Shown here in pieces: positions 42,249 to 51,872 of a stretch of DNA of 64,000 nt (positions within the stretch are counted from its first letter, which is position 1; every line of letters begins with the position of its first letter). Origin of the DNA: an uncultured Arachnia sp. (GTDB lineage: Bacteria; Actinomycetota; Actinomycetes; Propionibacteriales; Propionibacteriaceae); the NCBI GenBank assembly GCA_934636715.1, contig CAKUBE010000009.1:11595-75594 (forward strand). The letters are read 5' to 3'. A program made the position numbers and the translations under genes. The notes beneath the pieces are model-generated. The model made no database searches and was not told the origin of the DNA. It worked only from the letters and a program-made list of their open reading frames with translations.

Positions 42249-43037
42249 TCAGGCAGCGGCTGCGAGTTCCGGCGTCCGGGCGGCGAAAGGGCGGCGAAGG
42301 ATGCGGGCCCAGCGGTTGCAGGGCAGATCAGGGTTGAGGGCGGCGAGCCCGGTGGCGAACTTGCTGACGGGCACCGGGCGGTGGCCTGCGCGCCAGAGGA
42401 GGCGGTCGACGACCGATGTGGCGCTGAGCGACTTCGTCTCGACGATCACGAGGTCCGGCAGGTCGAGGGACGAGCCATCGGGAAGGCGCCAGGCGAGATC
42501 GGTGTCGACGGTGACCCGGCCGACGCCGTCGGGGGCCAGCAGCGTGCTGCGGTCATACGTGGTCCGGATGACGGGGAAGAGCTCGTAGGCGAGGCCGCCG
42601 CACAGGCCGAGGCGCGTGGCGGCGTCGGCCAGGTAGGCGCGGGCGTCGATGGTCAGCCTCTCTCGGCCGCCCTCGTAGGGGATGCGCTCCTTGACGGTCA
42701 CGCCGGAGCCCCCGCGCGACTTCACTTCCAGGAAGGTGAGCTCGGAGTCGACGTAGGTGCGGGTGCGGACCTTCATCCTCACCCGGCGCTGGTGGGCGCT
42801 CATCCGGAAACTCATCCAGTCGGAGGTGTCGAAGTAGACCGATTCGTAGCGGGCGGCCAGCGCGCCGTCGATCTGGAGCGCCTCCGTCGACGGGTCGAGC
42901 CGGAGCAGGAACTCCTCCGCCTGTGCGGTCGTCAGCAGGTACTTGCGGTCGAGGCGGGTGAGCATCTCCGCGCGGGCGACCAGGTCGTCCAGGCCGATCG
43001 TGCGGAACCTCTCGAGCGGAGCGAGCGCGCCCATCAT
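42249..43037 (-). CDS. VTC-domain protein (polyphosphate polymerase-like)
   Basis: The 262-residue product has the VTC/CYTH-like tunnel motifs in order: RYESVYFDTSDW, RRVRMKVRTRTYV, TFLEVKSRGG, VTVKERIPY, VTVDTDLAWRL and LVIVETKS. These supply the basic and acidic lining residues that bind polyphosphate and metal in the yeast Vtc4 family. Polyphosphate synthesis is the family expectation; bacterial members are little studied. It overlaps the upstream DUF4956 gene by 4 bp, the usual partner. Confidence 0.85.
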   Translation of the reverse strand: MMGALAPLERFRTIGLDDLVARAEMLTRLDRKYLLTTAQAEEFLLRLDPSTEALQIDGALAARYESVYFDTSDWMSFRMSAHQRRVRMKVRTRTYVDSELTFLEVKSRGGSGVTVKERIPYEGGRERLTIDARAYLADAATRLGLCGGLAYELFPVIRTTYDRSTLLAPDGVGRVTVDTDLAWRLPDGSSLDLPDLVIVETKSLSATSVVDRLLWRAGHRPVPVSKFATGLAALNPDLPCNRWARILRRPFAARTPELAAAA

Positions 43038-43627
43038 GCCGCCGTCCGGACGCCGACCCTGACGGGCTGGGCCGAGCTGTGGGGTCGGGTGTAGCGCACC
43101 TCGACCAGCGTGGTGTCGTTGACCAGGTTCACCTCCTGGACCTTGATCCCGACGACGGGCAGGCCGAGGCGCGCCTCGGCCTCCGCACGGAGTTCCCGCT
43201 CGTCGAAGATGGCGCGGTCGAGGCGCATCACCTGGGTGCGGCCGCGGCTCAGCAACTGCGGGTGGTCGGCGGCGAACAGCACGAGCAGGACCAGGCCGAT
43301 GAGCGTCGCCGGCAGCACGAGGCTGGTGTGCGGCAGCCCGGCGATCAGGCCGATGGCCAGCGCCGAGAAGTAGTAGGCCACCTCCTGCTGCCCGATCTCG
43401 GAGGACCTCAGCCGGATGATCGACAAGACGCCGAACAGGCCGAGGCCGAGCCCGGTGCCGACGGAGGACGTCGCGAGCACGCTGGTCACGGCCAACACGC
43501 CGACGTTCACGCCGAGGAACGCCACGAGCAGGTCACGACGGTGATGGCGCCGGTAGTAGAGGGCGAAGGTGAGGATGGCGGCCGCGACGAGGTCGAGGCC
43601 GATGAGCGCGAGCTGGATCGTTGTCAT
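43034..43627 (-). CDS. DUF4956 membrane protein
   Basis: The 197-residue product has four predicted membrane helices in the first 125 residues (about 5-24, 33-53, 82-100 and 103-120), then a cytoplasmic domain (RAEAEARLGLPVVGIKVQEVN). The loop SIIRLRSSEIGQQEVAYYF is characteristic of DUF4956. It nearly always pairs with a VTC-domain protein and probably anchors it or forms a channel (inference). Two direct repeats about 80 bp upstream may regulate it. Confidence 0.83.
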   Translation of the reverse strand: MTTIQLALIGLDLVAAAILTFALYYRRHHRRDLLVAFLGVNVGVLAVTSVLATSSVGTGLGLGLFGVLSIIRLRSSEIGQQEVAYYFSALAIGLIAGLPHTSLVLPATLIGLVLLVLFAADHPQLLSRGRTQVMRLDRAIFDERELRAEAEARLGLPVVGIKVQEVNLVNDTTLVEVRYTRPHSSAQPVRVGVRTAA

Positions 43628-43702
43628 GAGTGGGCTTTCTTTCTCATCCGTGGTGGTGAGAAGAACTCAACCGGACGCGTCGATGCGTCTCATATGGGAC
43701 GA

Positions 43703-43721
43703 CTGTGAGCTTTCTGTGAGC
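43703..43721 (-). promoter_or_regulatory. 11-bp-spaced direct repeats, PHO-box-like
   Basis: On the minus strand GCTCACAG occurs twice with an 11-bp period, followed by a TATGAG -10-like element. This is the geometry of an OmpR/PhoP-family activator site upstream of DUF4956-VTC. The unit resembles, without matching, the GTTCACC repeats of actinobacterial PHO boxes. Confidence 0.4.
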
Positions 43722-43758
43722 CACAGGGCAGCGCTCCCAGTGCATCCGGCACGCGACG

Positions 43759-45003
43759 CTACGTCCGACGGGGAATCCTGAAGGTCGCCGTCGTGCCCGC
43801 GGCCCCGCTCTCGATATCGAGAGTCCCGTCCGCCGAGTCCAACGCCCACCGCACGAGACGCAGGCCGTGATGGCCCTGCGGCGTGGCGGCGGGATCGAAG
43901 CCGACACCGTCGTCGGCGACCTGCACCTCGACGAACCTGCCGACCTCCCTCAACCGCACCACCACGTTCCGGGCGCCGGAGTGGAGGAGGGCGTTGCGCA
44001 GGAGTTCCGCGGCGCACTGATGCACGAGGGTTCGATCCATGCCCGCGAGATCAGCAAGGCTGTCGCCTTCCACCTCGACGGCAGCGCCGTGGCCGGGCAG
44101 CGAGGCGGCCACGGCGCGCAGCGCCTCGCCGAGATCCACCTCCTCGACCGACAGGGGATCGAGATCGTCGAGCAGTCCACGCATCCGCGACACCTGCTCG
44201 CGCACCTGATCCGCGGCCCCTTGGCCTTCCTGCTCGAGGGTCATGCCGAGCACGGCCAGGTCCTGAATGGGCCCGTCGTGGAGGAGCCGCGCGAGCCTTC
44301 GGCGCTCCGTCTGGGAGGACGCGAGCATCTCCTCGGCCAGCGCCCTCCTTCGAGCTTCGGCGGCCGCCTGGCTGCGGGCCAGCCGGAGCGCCAAGGGCAG
44401 CGTCACGGCCGTGAGCAGCACCGGCCCGCCGACGGCGAGCGGAAGCAGACCGACCAGCAACTCCAGGGCTCGTTGGTCGATCGTGGAGACGAGGTAGAGC
44501 TCCAGGGCCGCGAGCTGGCCATCGTCGTCGCGAAACGGCTGATAGACCTCGACGGTGTCTGCGTCTCCGCGCTGCTCGGTGCGGTGGGCCTCGTCGTCGG
44601 GGACGGGGACCACGACGGGCTCGCCCGTCTCCAGGGCCCGGCGCAGGGCGGGATTGATCGGCACCTCGATGCCGTCGATCTCGGACAGGTCCGAGTAGAC
44701 CAATCGCGCCGTGTCGTCGTCCAGGATCCGCCAGATCTTGATCCGGTAGACCGTGCCGTCGGCGAGCAGTGCGGCGACGGTGCGGTCCAGCCGGTCACGC
44801 ACGGCCGGCGAGGTGGGGTGCTCCAGCTCGTTCACCCGCAGGGATGTGATCACCGCCTCGCTGAAGTAGCGCGAGGCGGCGCGGGCCTCGTTCTCCGCCT
44901 CATACCGTGCCACCCACCACGCGGCCGCGGTGCTGGCGGCAGTGACGGCGACGAGCACGACGAAGGTCGAGACGAGGAACTGCCAGAGCGGGCGGCGGCC
45001 CAT
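43759..45003 (-). CDS. Sensor histidine kinase (NarL-partner type)
   Basis: The 414-residue product has a membrane helix near 9-29, an extracytoplasmic sensor region of about 150 residues and a second helix near 185-207. The HisKA_3-like dimerisation motif RRRLARLLHDGPIQDLAVLG carries the phospho-His near residue 243. The ATPase domain has ELLRNALLHSGA (N-box) and DDGVGFDP (G1). It should phosphorylate the adjacent LuxR-type response regulator, whose gene lies 3 bp upstream. The signal is unknown. Confidence 0.93.
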   Translation of the reverse strand: MGRRPLWQFLVSTFVVLVAVTAASTAAAWWVARYEAENEARAASRYFSEAVITSLRVNELEHPTSPAVRDRLDRTVAALLADGTVYRIKIWRILDDDTARLVYSDLSEIDGIEVPINPALRRALETGEPVVVPVPDDEAHRTEQRGDADTVEVYQPFRDDDGQLAALELYLVSTIDQRALELLVGLLPLAVGGPVLLTAVTLPLALRLARSQAAAEARRRALAEEMLASSQTERRRLARLLHDGPIQDLAVLGMTLEQEGQGAADQVREQVSRMRGLLDDLDPLSVEEVDLGEALRAVAASLPGHGAAVEVEGDSLADLAGMDRTLVHQCAAELLRNALLHSGARNVVVRLREVGRFVEVQVADDGVGFDPAATPQGHHGLRLVRWALDSADGTLDIESGAAGTTATFRIPRRT

Positions 45004-45006
45004 TCC

Positions 45007-45669
45007 TCAGGCACCCCCGATGCGCACGAGACCATCGCGGGCCGCGATGGCCACGGCCTCCAACTGGGACCGCGCGCCCAGCTTCGCGAGCAGCGCCTTC
45101 ACATGGTCGCGAGCGGTGAACTGACTCAGACCGAGCGTGCGCGCGATCTCCTGCACATGCCGGCCCTCCGCGAGCAACTCGAGGACCTCCGCTTCCCGGC
45201 GGGAGAGGCCCCGTGCCTCCATCTCCCCTCCCCGGCTCACCAGTCGCGGGTCTCGGGCGGGACGCGAGGGGGACGCGCGGCGCAGGGCGGCCATCACGTC
45301 GGAGAGCCGACCGTCCTTCCCCAGGTAGCCCACCGCGCCGGCGGCGAACGCTGCCCGCTCGCGGTCCGGGCGCGGCCGGGCGGTCAGCAGCACCACCCGC
45401 AGCCCGGGCGTGAGCTCGCGCAATGTTGTGACCAGGTCGACCCCGTCTCCGGACGGCAGCTGTGCATCGAGGAGCACCGTGTCTGGGCGCAGCGCCACCA
45501 CCTGTTCGAGCGCCGCGGCCATATCGTCGGCCACGCCTACGCACTCGAGGCCCGGTTCGTCCGCCACCGCCTTGGCGAGGAGTTCGGAGATGACGACGTG
45601 GTCGTCCACGACGAGAACGCGACGCACCTGCTGGGTAGCGGCCACGCCTGCACCTCCCCTGTTGTCCAC
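45007..45669 (-). CDS. LuxR/NarL-type response regulator
   Basis: The 220-residue product has a receiver domain (VLVVDDH acidic pair; phospho-acceptor Asp in DTVLLDAQLP near residue 64; Lys in GYLGKDG). The C-terminal HTH reads LSRREAEVLELLAEGRHVQEIARTLGLSQFTARDHVKALLAKLGA. It forms a two-component pair with the downstream kinase. Possible targets include its own promoter and the divergent S9 peptidase gene, since an inverted repeat lies between them. Confidence 0.94.
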   Translation of the reverse strand: MDNRGGAGVAATQQVRRVLVVDDHVVISELLAKAVADEPGLECVGVADDMAAALEQVVALRPDTVLLDAQLPSGDGVDLVTTLRELTPGLRVVLLTARPRPDRERAAFAAGAVGYLGKDGRLSDVMAALRRASPSRPARDPRLVSRGGEMEARGLSRREAEVLELLAEGRHVQEIARTLGLSQFTARDHVKALLAKLGARSQLEAVAIAARDGLVRIGGA

Positions 45670-45692
45670 CCGCTCTCCGGGCGGCGATCATT

Positions 45693-45712
45693 CGGCAAGC
45701 ATAACGTTGCCG
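45693..45712. promoter_or_regulatory. Small dyad between the regulator and the S9 peptidase
   Basis: CGGCAA and TTGCCG flank an 8-bp AT-richer core (GCATAACG) in the 85-bp divergent intergenic region. It is the best visible operator candidate; unproven. Confidence 0.35.
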
Positions 45713-45754
45713 ATTCGGTGCAGTGGCTCGTGCTCGGACCAATAGGCTGATGCC

Positions 45755-47647
45755 ATGGCACGCTCTCTCGATTCGGTTCTCCACTACCCGGACGCCATCG
45801 CGCAGGTGCGCGCCGTCGGCGACGACGTCTACTGGCTGGCGACCATCGCCGCCGAGGACGGAAGGACGACGGTGCGGCGGCTCGCCGACGGCGTCGTCGA
45901 GGACCTCACCCCGACGGCGAACGTGCGCTCGCGCGCCATGGAGTACGGCGGTGGCGCGTACGCCGTCGACAGGACCCGGCTCGCCTGGTGCGATGACCTG
46001 ACGAAGCGGGTCTGGGTGCGCGACGCCGACGGCGAACGTCCCGTCACGCCGGCGGACAGCCGGTTCGTCTACGGTGGACTATGCCTCACCGACGACGCGC
46101 TCCTCGCCGTGCGCGAGGACCACGAGGCGACGCCCGAGGCGCGCACGGAGATCGTCGCGCTGCCCCTGGATCCGGAGCCTTTCAACGCAGACTTCGCCGA
46201 CGCGCCTGGCTCAAGGAACGACGGCGGGCGCGTCGTCGCCTCGGGGGCGGACTTCTACGCGGGCGTCGTCGCGCGCGGCACCCGCGTGGCGTGGATGCAG
46301 TGGGACCACCCGAACATGAGCTGGGACACCTGCTCGGTGTGGGTGGGGACCGTCGACGGCGCGGAGCCCGCAGCGCCGGTGTTCCTGGCCGAGGGTGTGT
46401 CCGCGAAGGACCCGATCTGGCTCCCCGACGGCCGGCTCGCGTTCGTCGCCGACGAGGGCGGTTGGTGGAACTGGAGGGTGGCGGAGGGTGTAAACCAGGA
46501 GGCGGCCGTCGACTGCGCTCCCCCGACCTGGGTGCTGAACCCCGCCGTGGCTGCGGGGCTGCCCGACGGGCGCGTGGCCACCGTCTTCTACCGGGAGGGC
46601 CGCGGCGAGTTGGGATTGTGGTCCCCGGACACCGGCGCGCTCGACTTCCCGGTCCCCGGCACGGCCGACATCGAGTCGTTGGCCGTCTCGGGCGACCGCC
46701 TCTACGCCGTCGCCCAGTGGCCGGACCGCGACGCGACGCTGGTCCGCGTCCCGCTTCCGGAGGAGCCCGGCGACGTCGCGCGCCTCGACGCGCCCGAGAC
46801 GGAACCCGTCGTCCTCGCGGGCCCGACCGACGGAGACCCCGATGTCGCGCTGCCCGAGGCGGTCTGGGCGGAGGGCGCGGCCGGACCCGTGCACTCCTGG
46901 CTGTACCGCCCCGCCGCCGACAACCCGCCGCTCATCGTCCTCACCCACGGCGGGCCGACGTCGATGGCGCGCTGCCTCTACGACGCCACGGTGCAGTTCT
47001 GGGTGTCGCGCGGGTTCGCCGTCCTCGACGTCAACTACTCGGGCTCGACCGGGTTCGGACGCGCCTACCGGGACAGGTTGCGCGGGAACTGGGGCATCCT
47101 CGACGTGACCGACACCGTCGCCGCCGTCCGCGCGGTCACCGCGTCCGGCCTCGCCGACCCCGCGCGCGTCGCCATCACCGGCGGCAGCGCCGGCGGGTAT
47201 ACGACGCTGCGCTCGCTGACCTCCACCGACGTCTACGCCGCGGGCGTCTCGCGCTACGGCATCGGCGACCTGACGACGCTGGCGACGGACACGCACAAGG
47301 CGGAGTCGCGCTACCTCGACGGCCTGGTCGCCCCCTGGCCGGAGGGCCGCGCCGTCTACGAGGACCGCTCCCCCATCAACCACCTCGACAAGCTCGCCAC
47401 GCCGATGCTGATCCTGCAGGGCACCGAGGACAAGGTCGTGCCGCCCAACCAGGCGCTGCAGATGGCCGACGCCGTCCGCGCCGCCGGCCGCCCCGTCGCG
47501 CTGGTGATGCTGGAGGGCGAGGGCCACGGCTTCCGCGCGATGGCGACCCGCCGCCGCGCCCTCGAGGCGCAGGTGTCGTTCCTCGAGCAGGTCCTCGGGC
47601 TCCCCCACAGCCCCGATGTGCCGAAGCTGGACATTTCCGCTGGTTGA
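45755..47647 (+). CDS. S9 family prolyl oligopeptidase-type peptidase
   Basis: The 630-residue product has an N-terminal beta-propeller region (about 1-370, strand repeats with WxxWD-like features) and an alpha/beta hydrolase domain. The latter carries Ser in GGSAGGY (near 475), Asp in GTEDKVVPP and His in GEGHGFR (near 588). It cleaves short oligopeptides or acyl-peptides. No signal peptide, so cytoplasmic. The last codons (SAG-stop) and the stop itself lie inside a REP-like repeat. Confidence 0.92.
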   Translation: MARSLDSVLHYPDAIAQVRAVGDDVYWLATIAAEDGRTTVRRLADGVVEDLTPTANVRSRAMEYGGGAYAVDRTRLAWCDDLTKRVWVRDADGERPVTPADSRFVYGGLCLTDDALLAVREDHEATPEARTEIVALPLDPEPFNADFADAPGSRNDGGRVVASGADFYAGVVARGTRVAWMQWDHPNMSWDTCSVWVGTVDGAEPAAPVFLAEGVSAKDPIWLPDGRLAFVADEGGWWNWRVAEGVNQEAAVDCAPPTWVLNPAVAAGLPDGRVATVFYREGRGELGLWSPDTGALDFPVPGTADIESLAVSGDRLYAVAQWPDRDATLVRVPLPEEPGDVARLDAPETEPVVLAGPTDGDPDVALPEAVWAEGAAGPVHSWLYRPAADNPPLIVLTHGGPTSMARCLYDATVQFWVSRGFAVLDVNYSGSTGFGRAYRDRLRGNWGILDVTDTVAAVRAVTASGLADPARVAITGGSAGGYTTLRSLTSTDVYAAGVSRYGIGDLTTLATDTHKAESRYLDGLVAPWPEGRAVYEDRSPINHLDKLATPMLILQGTEDKVVPPNQALQMADAVRAAGRPVALVMLEGEGHGFRAMATRRRALEAQVSFLEQVLGLPHSPDVPKLDISAG

Positions 47648-47690
47648 GCCGGACCCCCGCACGAAGCGCCGGGTCCGTGTCGAAACCAAT
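47639..47690 (+). repeat. REP-like repeat supplying the S9 peptidase stop
   Basis: GCTGGTTGAGCCGGACC...CGAAGCGCCGGGTCC...GTGTCGAAACCAAT. GGACCC/GGGTCC form a hairpin and TGGTT/AACCA could extend it. The TGA in the first block is the stop codon of the peptidase gene. Confidence 0.85.
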
Positions 47691-47703
47691 GAACTCGCGG
47701 TGG

Positions 47704-48654
47704 TCAGGGCCACCGTGCGCCGAGCGAGATGACGCCGAGCGCCGACAGCACCGCGAAGATGATGGCGAGGCCGGCGTAGCGGTCGGTGATCTCGTCGGGC
47801 ACCTGCTCGGTGCCGACCGAGCGCCGGATGGCCTGGTAGACGTCCGTGAGCTGCCCGCTCGACTCGGCGGCGTACTTCTTGCCGCCGCTCAGCCGGGCGA
47901 TCTCGCTCAGCTCGTAGTGATCCACCGCCACGCGCTGGCGCTGGCCGTCCTGCACGACGAAGCCGTTGTCGGTGCCGTACGCGATCGTGTAGACCGGCAC
48001 GCCCCGCCTCTTCGCCTCCTCGGCGGCACCCGCCGACGAGCGGCCGATGTTCGTGGCCCCGTCGGACAGCAGCACAACGGCGCCCGGCGCGGGCTCGTCG
48101 TTGCCGCTCGGATCCGGCGGGGTGAGGAGCAGGGCGTCGAGGCTCTTGTACACGCCCTCGCCGACGGCGGTCGACGGCGCCAGATCCAGCGCGTCGACGG
48201 CGCGGTCGATCACGCCGCGGTCCACCGTCGGCGGCACAACGACCTGCGCGGTGCCGGCGAAGGTCACGAGCGCCACGTTGAACCGCTCGGGCAGCGAGTT
48301 GATGAACGTCTTGGCCGACGACTGCGCCGCGGTCAGGCGGTCGGGGTCGACGTCCTGCGCCTCCATCGACCACGACACGTCGATGGCGACGACGACCGTC
48401 GCGCGGTCGCGCGGCTTGTCGACCAGGTCCATCGGGATGGCCCACGCCACGATCAGCGAGGCCAGGCTCAGCAGCGCGAGCAGCACGGCCCCGTGACGCT
48501 TCCACGCCGCGTCCTTCGGGACGACCAGCCGCAGGCGGGAGCTCATCGGACGGCGGACCGTGCGCCCGGACAGCACCACGTAGAGCACGGCGATGATGGG
48601 GATGATCGCCAGCGCCCAGAGCCGGTTGGGAATCATGAACTCGAGCCCGGTCAC
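47704..48654 (-). CDS. VWA-domain membrane protein (BatA-like), downstream copy
   Basis: The 316-residue product has two N-terminal membrane helices (about 12-30 and 55-75). A von Willebrand A domain carries the MIDAS motif DVSWSM (near 93) and LLSDGATN. A C-terminal helix (about 292-312) follows. With MoxR and DUF58 upstream, this is the standard AAA+/VWA cassette that acts in protein maturation or stress at the membrane. I place the start at GTG 48654 (GAGG 8 bp upstream, GTGA overlap with the previous stop); GTG 48663 is an alternative. Paralogous to the gene before it. Confidence 0.88.
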   Translation of the reverse strand: MTGLEFMIPNRLWALAIIPIIAVLYVVLSGRTVRRPMSSRLRLVVPKDAAWKRHGAVLLALLSLASLIVAWAIPMDLVDKPRDRATVVVAIDVSWSMEAQDVDPDRLTAAQSSAKTFINSLPERFNVALVTFAGTAQVVVPPTVDRGVIDRAVDALDLAPSTAVGEGVYKSLDALLLTPPDPSGNDEPAPGAVVLLSDGATNIGRSSAGAAEEAKRRGVPVYTIAYGTDNGFVVQDGQRQRVAVDHYELSEIARLSGGKKYAAESSGQLTDVYQAIRRSVGTEQVPDEITDRYAGLAIIFAVLSALGVISLGARWP

Positions 48655-49613
48655 CGCGGCCACCTCGCGGCCATGAACACGGCGCCGAGGGCGGCGATGA
48701 CGGCAAAACCGAGCGCGACCGCGGCGTACGTCGCCGTGATCGGCTTGCGGACGGTCTCGTAGCCGATGACCGAGCCCACCTTCTTGTAGGCGTCGTCGAG
48801 CGACGAGATGTCGTCGGCCGTGACGGCCTGCGCGCCCGTGGTCTTCGCGATCTGCTGCAGCGTCTCCCGGTCCGGGGCCACGTTCTCGCGGCGGCCGTCG
48901 ACGTCGACGAACCCGTTGTCGGTGCCGTAGGCGATGGTGAACACGGGGATGCCGCGCTCGCGGGCGACCTTCGACGCCGCCGACGGCGCGGGCCCCTCGG
49001 TGTTCGTGCCGTCGGAGAGCAGCACGATCATCGCGGGCGCCTCCTCGTCGTCATCGCCCTTCGGCGCCTGGTCGACGGCCTTCATCGCGGCGGTCAGCGC
49101 GTCGCCGATGGCCGTGCCGTCCTCGAGCTGCAGCGCCTCCAGCGCGCGCTCGGTGGCGCCGCGGTCGGTCGTGGGCGGGATCGCGATGGTCGGGGTGCCG
49201 GACATGCCGACGATCGCCACGTTGAACGTGCTGGGCAGCGCGCGAAGAAACACCAGCGCGGCCGACTTGGCCGCGGCCAGACGGTTGGGTTCGACGTCGG
49301 CGGCCGACATCGACAGCGACGTGTCGACGACCACCACGACGGTGGCCCGCTCCCGCGGCTCCTTCTCGGTGCCCAGCGGGTTGGCGTACGCCAGGCCGAG
49401 CGCGATCAGCGAGGCCAACGACATCGCCACGAACAGGTGCCGCGTCCACCGTCGCTGCGCCCCGACGACGCGGCCGAGCACGCCGGTGTTGGTGTAGCGC
49501 AGCGCGATCCTGCCCTTCAACCGCAGCAGGATGAGGTACGCGATGATCAGCACCGGCAACAGGACCAACGTCCACAGCCGCTCGGGGTTCTCGAACTCCG
49601 GCCACCACGACAT
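48651..49613 (-). CDS. VWA-domain membrane protein (BatA-like), upstream copy
   Basis: The 320-residue product has the same layout as its downstream paralogue: helices near 11-30 and 58-78, a VWA domain with MIDAS VDTSLSM near 96 and LLSDGTNTEG, and a C-terminal helix near 295-315. Both share FTIAYGTDNGF-like segments, so they arose by duplication. ATG 49613 overlaps the DUF58 stop by one base (TGATG). The second copy may give a heteromeric membrane complex (inference). Confidence 0.9.
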   Translation of the reverse strand: MSWWPEFENPERLWTLVLLPVLIIAYLILLRLKGRIALRYTNTGVLGRVVGAQRRWTRHLFVAMSLASLIALGLAYANPLGTEKEPRERATVVVVVDTSLSMSAADVEPNRLAAAKSAALVFLRALPSTFNVAIVGMSGTPTIAIPPTTDRGATERALEALQLEDGTAIGDALTAAMKAVDQAPKGDDDEEAPAMIVLLSDGTNTEGPAPSAASKVARERGIPVFTIAYGTDNGFVDVDGRRENVAPDRETLQQIAKTTGAQAVTADDISSLDDAYKKVGSVIGYETVRKPITATYAAVALGFAVIAALGAVFMAARWPR

Positions 49614-50689
49614 CACTTGCTCACCCCCTGCGGAGGCTGATGCAGCATGCCGGCGACGCGGCGGTAGTTGAGGACGAAGCGGGCGATGTCGGCCACCCAG
49701 TCGCGGTCGGTGCGCAGCTGGATGTGGCCAGCCCCGGCACGGCGCAGCGCGATCTTGATCCGCTCGCGTTGAGCGCGCGTGGCCGCGTCCATCCGACGGC
49801 GAGCCGCGTCGTCGGAGGTGTTGACGTAGCGCGCGAAGGACGTCTCGGGGTCGCGGATGAGCATCTCGCCGACGTCCGGGAAGTCGAGTTCGTGCCGGTC
49901 GATGACCTCGACGCACAGCACCTGGTTACGCACCGCGAGGCGGCGGATCGCGCGCTCCCACGGCGGCGGCACGTCGGGATCGAGCTCGGCGTCGCCCGCG
50001 GTCAGGAAGTCGGAGACGACGACGCGCATGCCGCGGCGGCGCTGCGAGCGGGTGAGCTGCTCGATGCCGTCGGCGAGTTCCATCGTTCCGGGGGCATGGT
50101 CGGGGACGATGGGCTCGGTCAGCATCTTGCGCAGCAGCCCGTACAACGCGGTGCGGCCGGAGCGGGCCGGGAAGCGTTTGACCTTGTCGGGCAGCATCAG
50201 CATGCCGCCGAACCGGTCGCCCATCTTCTGGCTGAGGAAGCCGATGGTGGCGATGGCGGCGATGCCGAGGTCGCGCTTGGTGATGCCCTCGGTGCCCCAG
50301 TTCATCGACGGCGTGACGTCGAGCAGCGCCCAGACCTCCAGCTCGCGGTCGGCCATGGTGTCGCGGACGTGCGGCACCGTCGTACGCGCGGTGACGGCCC
50401 AGTCCATGCGCCGGACATCGTCCTGGCCGGGCTGGTAGACGCGGGCGTCGTTGGTGTCGGAGCCGGGGCCGGGCAGGAGGCCGAGGTGGTCGCCGTGGAG
50501 GAAGCCCTCGAGGCGCCGGACGATGGTGAGCTCCAGTCGTCGGAGCGCGGCCTCGGGGGCGAGCTTGTTGAGGGGCACCGTCGGCCCCTTCGGTTCGCGC
50601 AGCACCGACCACTCGGCGCCCTCGGGCCCGGGCATCGCCAACGGCGGCCCCTTCGGAGGGCCGTCGTAGCTGAATCCGGGCTGCGCCAT
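49613..50689 (-). CDS. DUF58 domain protein
   Basis: The 358-residue product has the DUF58 core YQPGQDDVRRMDWAVTARTTVPHVRDTMADRE near 95-125, followed by a VWA-like segment LLDVTPSMNWG with a degenerate MIDAS. A Pro/Gly-rich start (1-40) precedes it. No membrane helix is seen. DUF58 proteins accompany MoxR ATPases and VWA proteins; the mechanism is not established. It starts 5 bp after moxR. Confidence 0.9.
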   Translation of the reverse strand: MAQPGFSYDGPPKGPPLAMPGPEGAEWSVLREPKGPTVPLNKLAPEAALRRLELTIVRRLEGFLHGDHLGLLPGPGSDTNDARVYQPGQDDVRRMDWAVTARTTVPHVRDTMADRELEVWALLDVTPSMNWGTEGITKRDLGIAAIATIGFLSQKMGDRFGGMLMLPDKVKRFPARSGRTALYGLLRKMLTEPIVPDHAPGTMELADGIEQLTRSQRRRGMRVVVSDFLTAGDAELDPDVPPPWERAIRRLAVRNQVLCVEVIDRHELDFPDVGEMLIRDPETSFARYVNTSDDAARRRMDAATRAQRERIKIALRRAGAGHIQLRTDRDWVADIARFVLNYRRVAGMLHQPPQGVSK

Positions 50690-50694
50690 CTGGC

Positions 50695-51753
<1,059 letters not shown>

Positions 51754-51872
51754 GCGGTCTCCTCGGGGATTTCTGGGACTGGGTCCGCCGACAACGATAG
51801 CGCCCCGCCCCCAGCGTCCCCGGGAACGCGCCACGCGGCGGGGTGCTTGCGCAATGTGGTTCGATGGACCCG

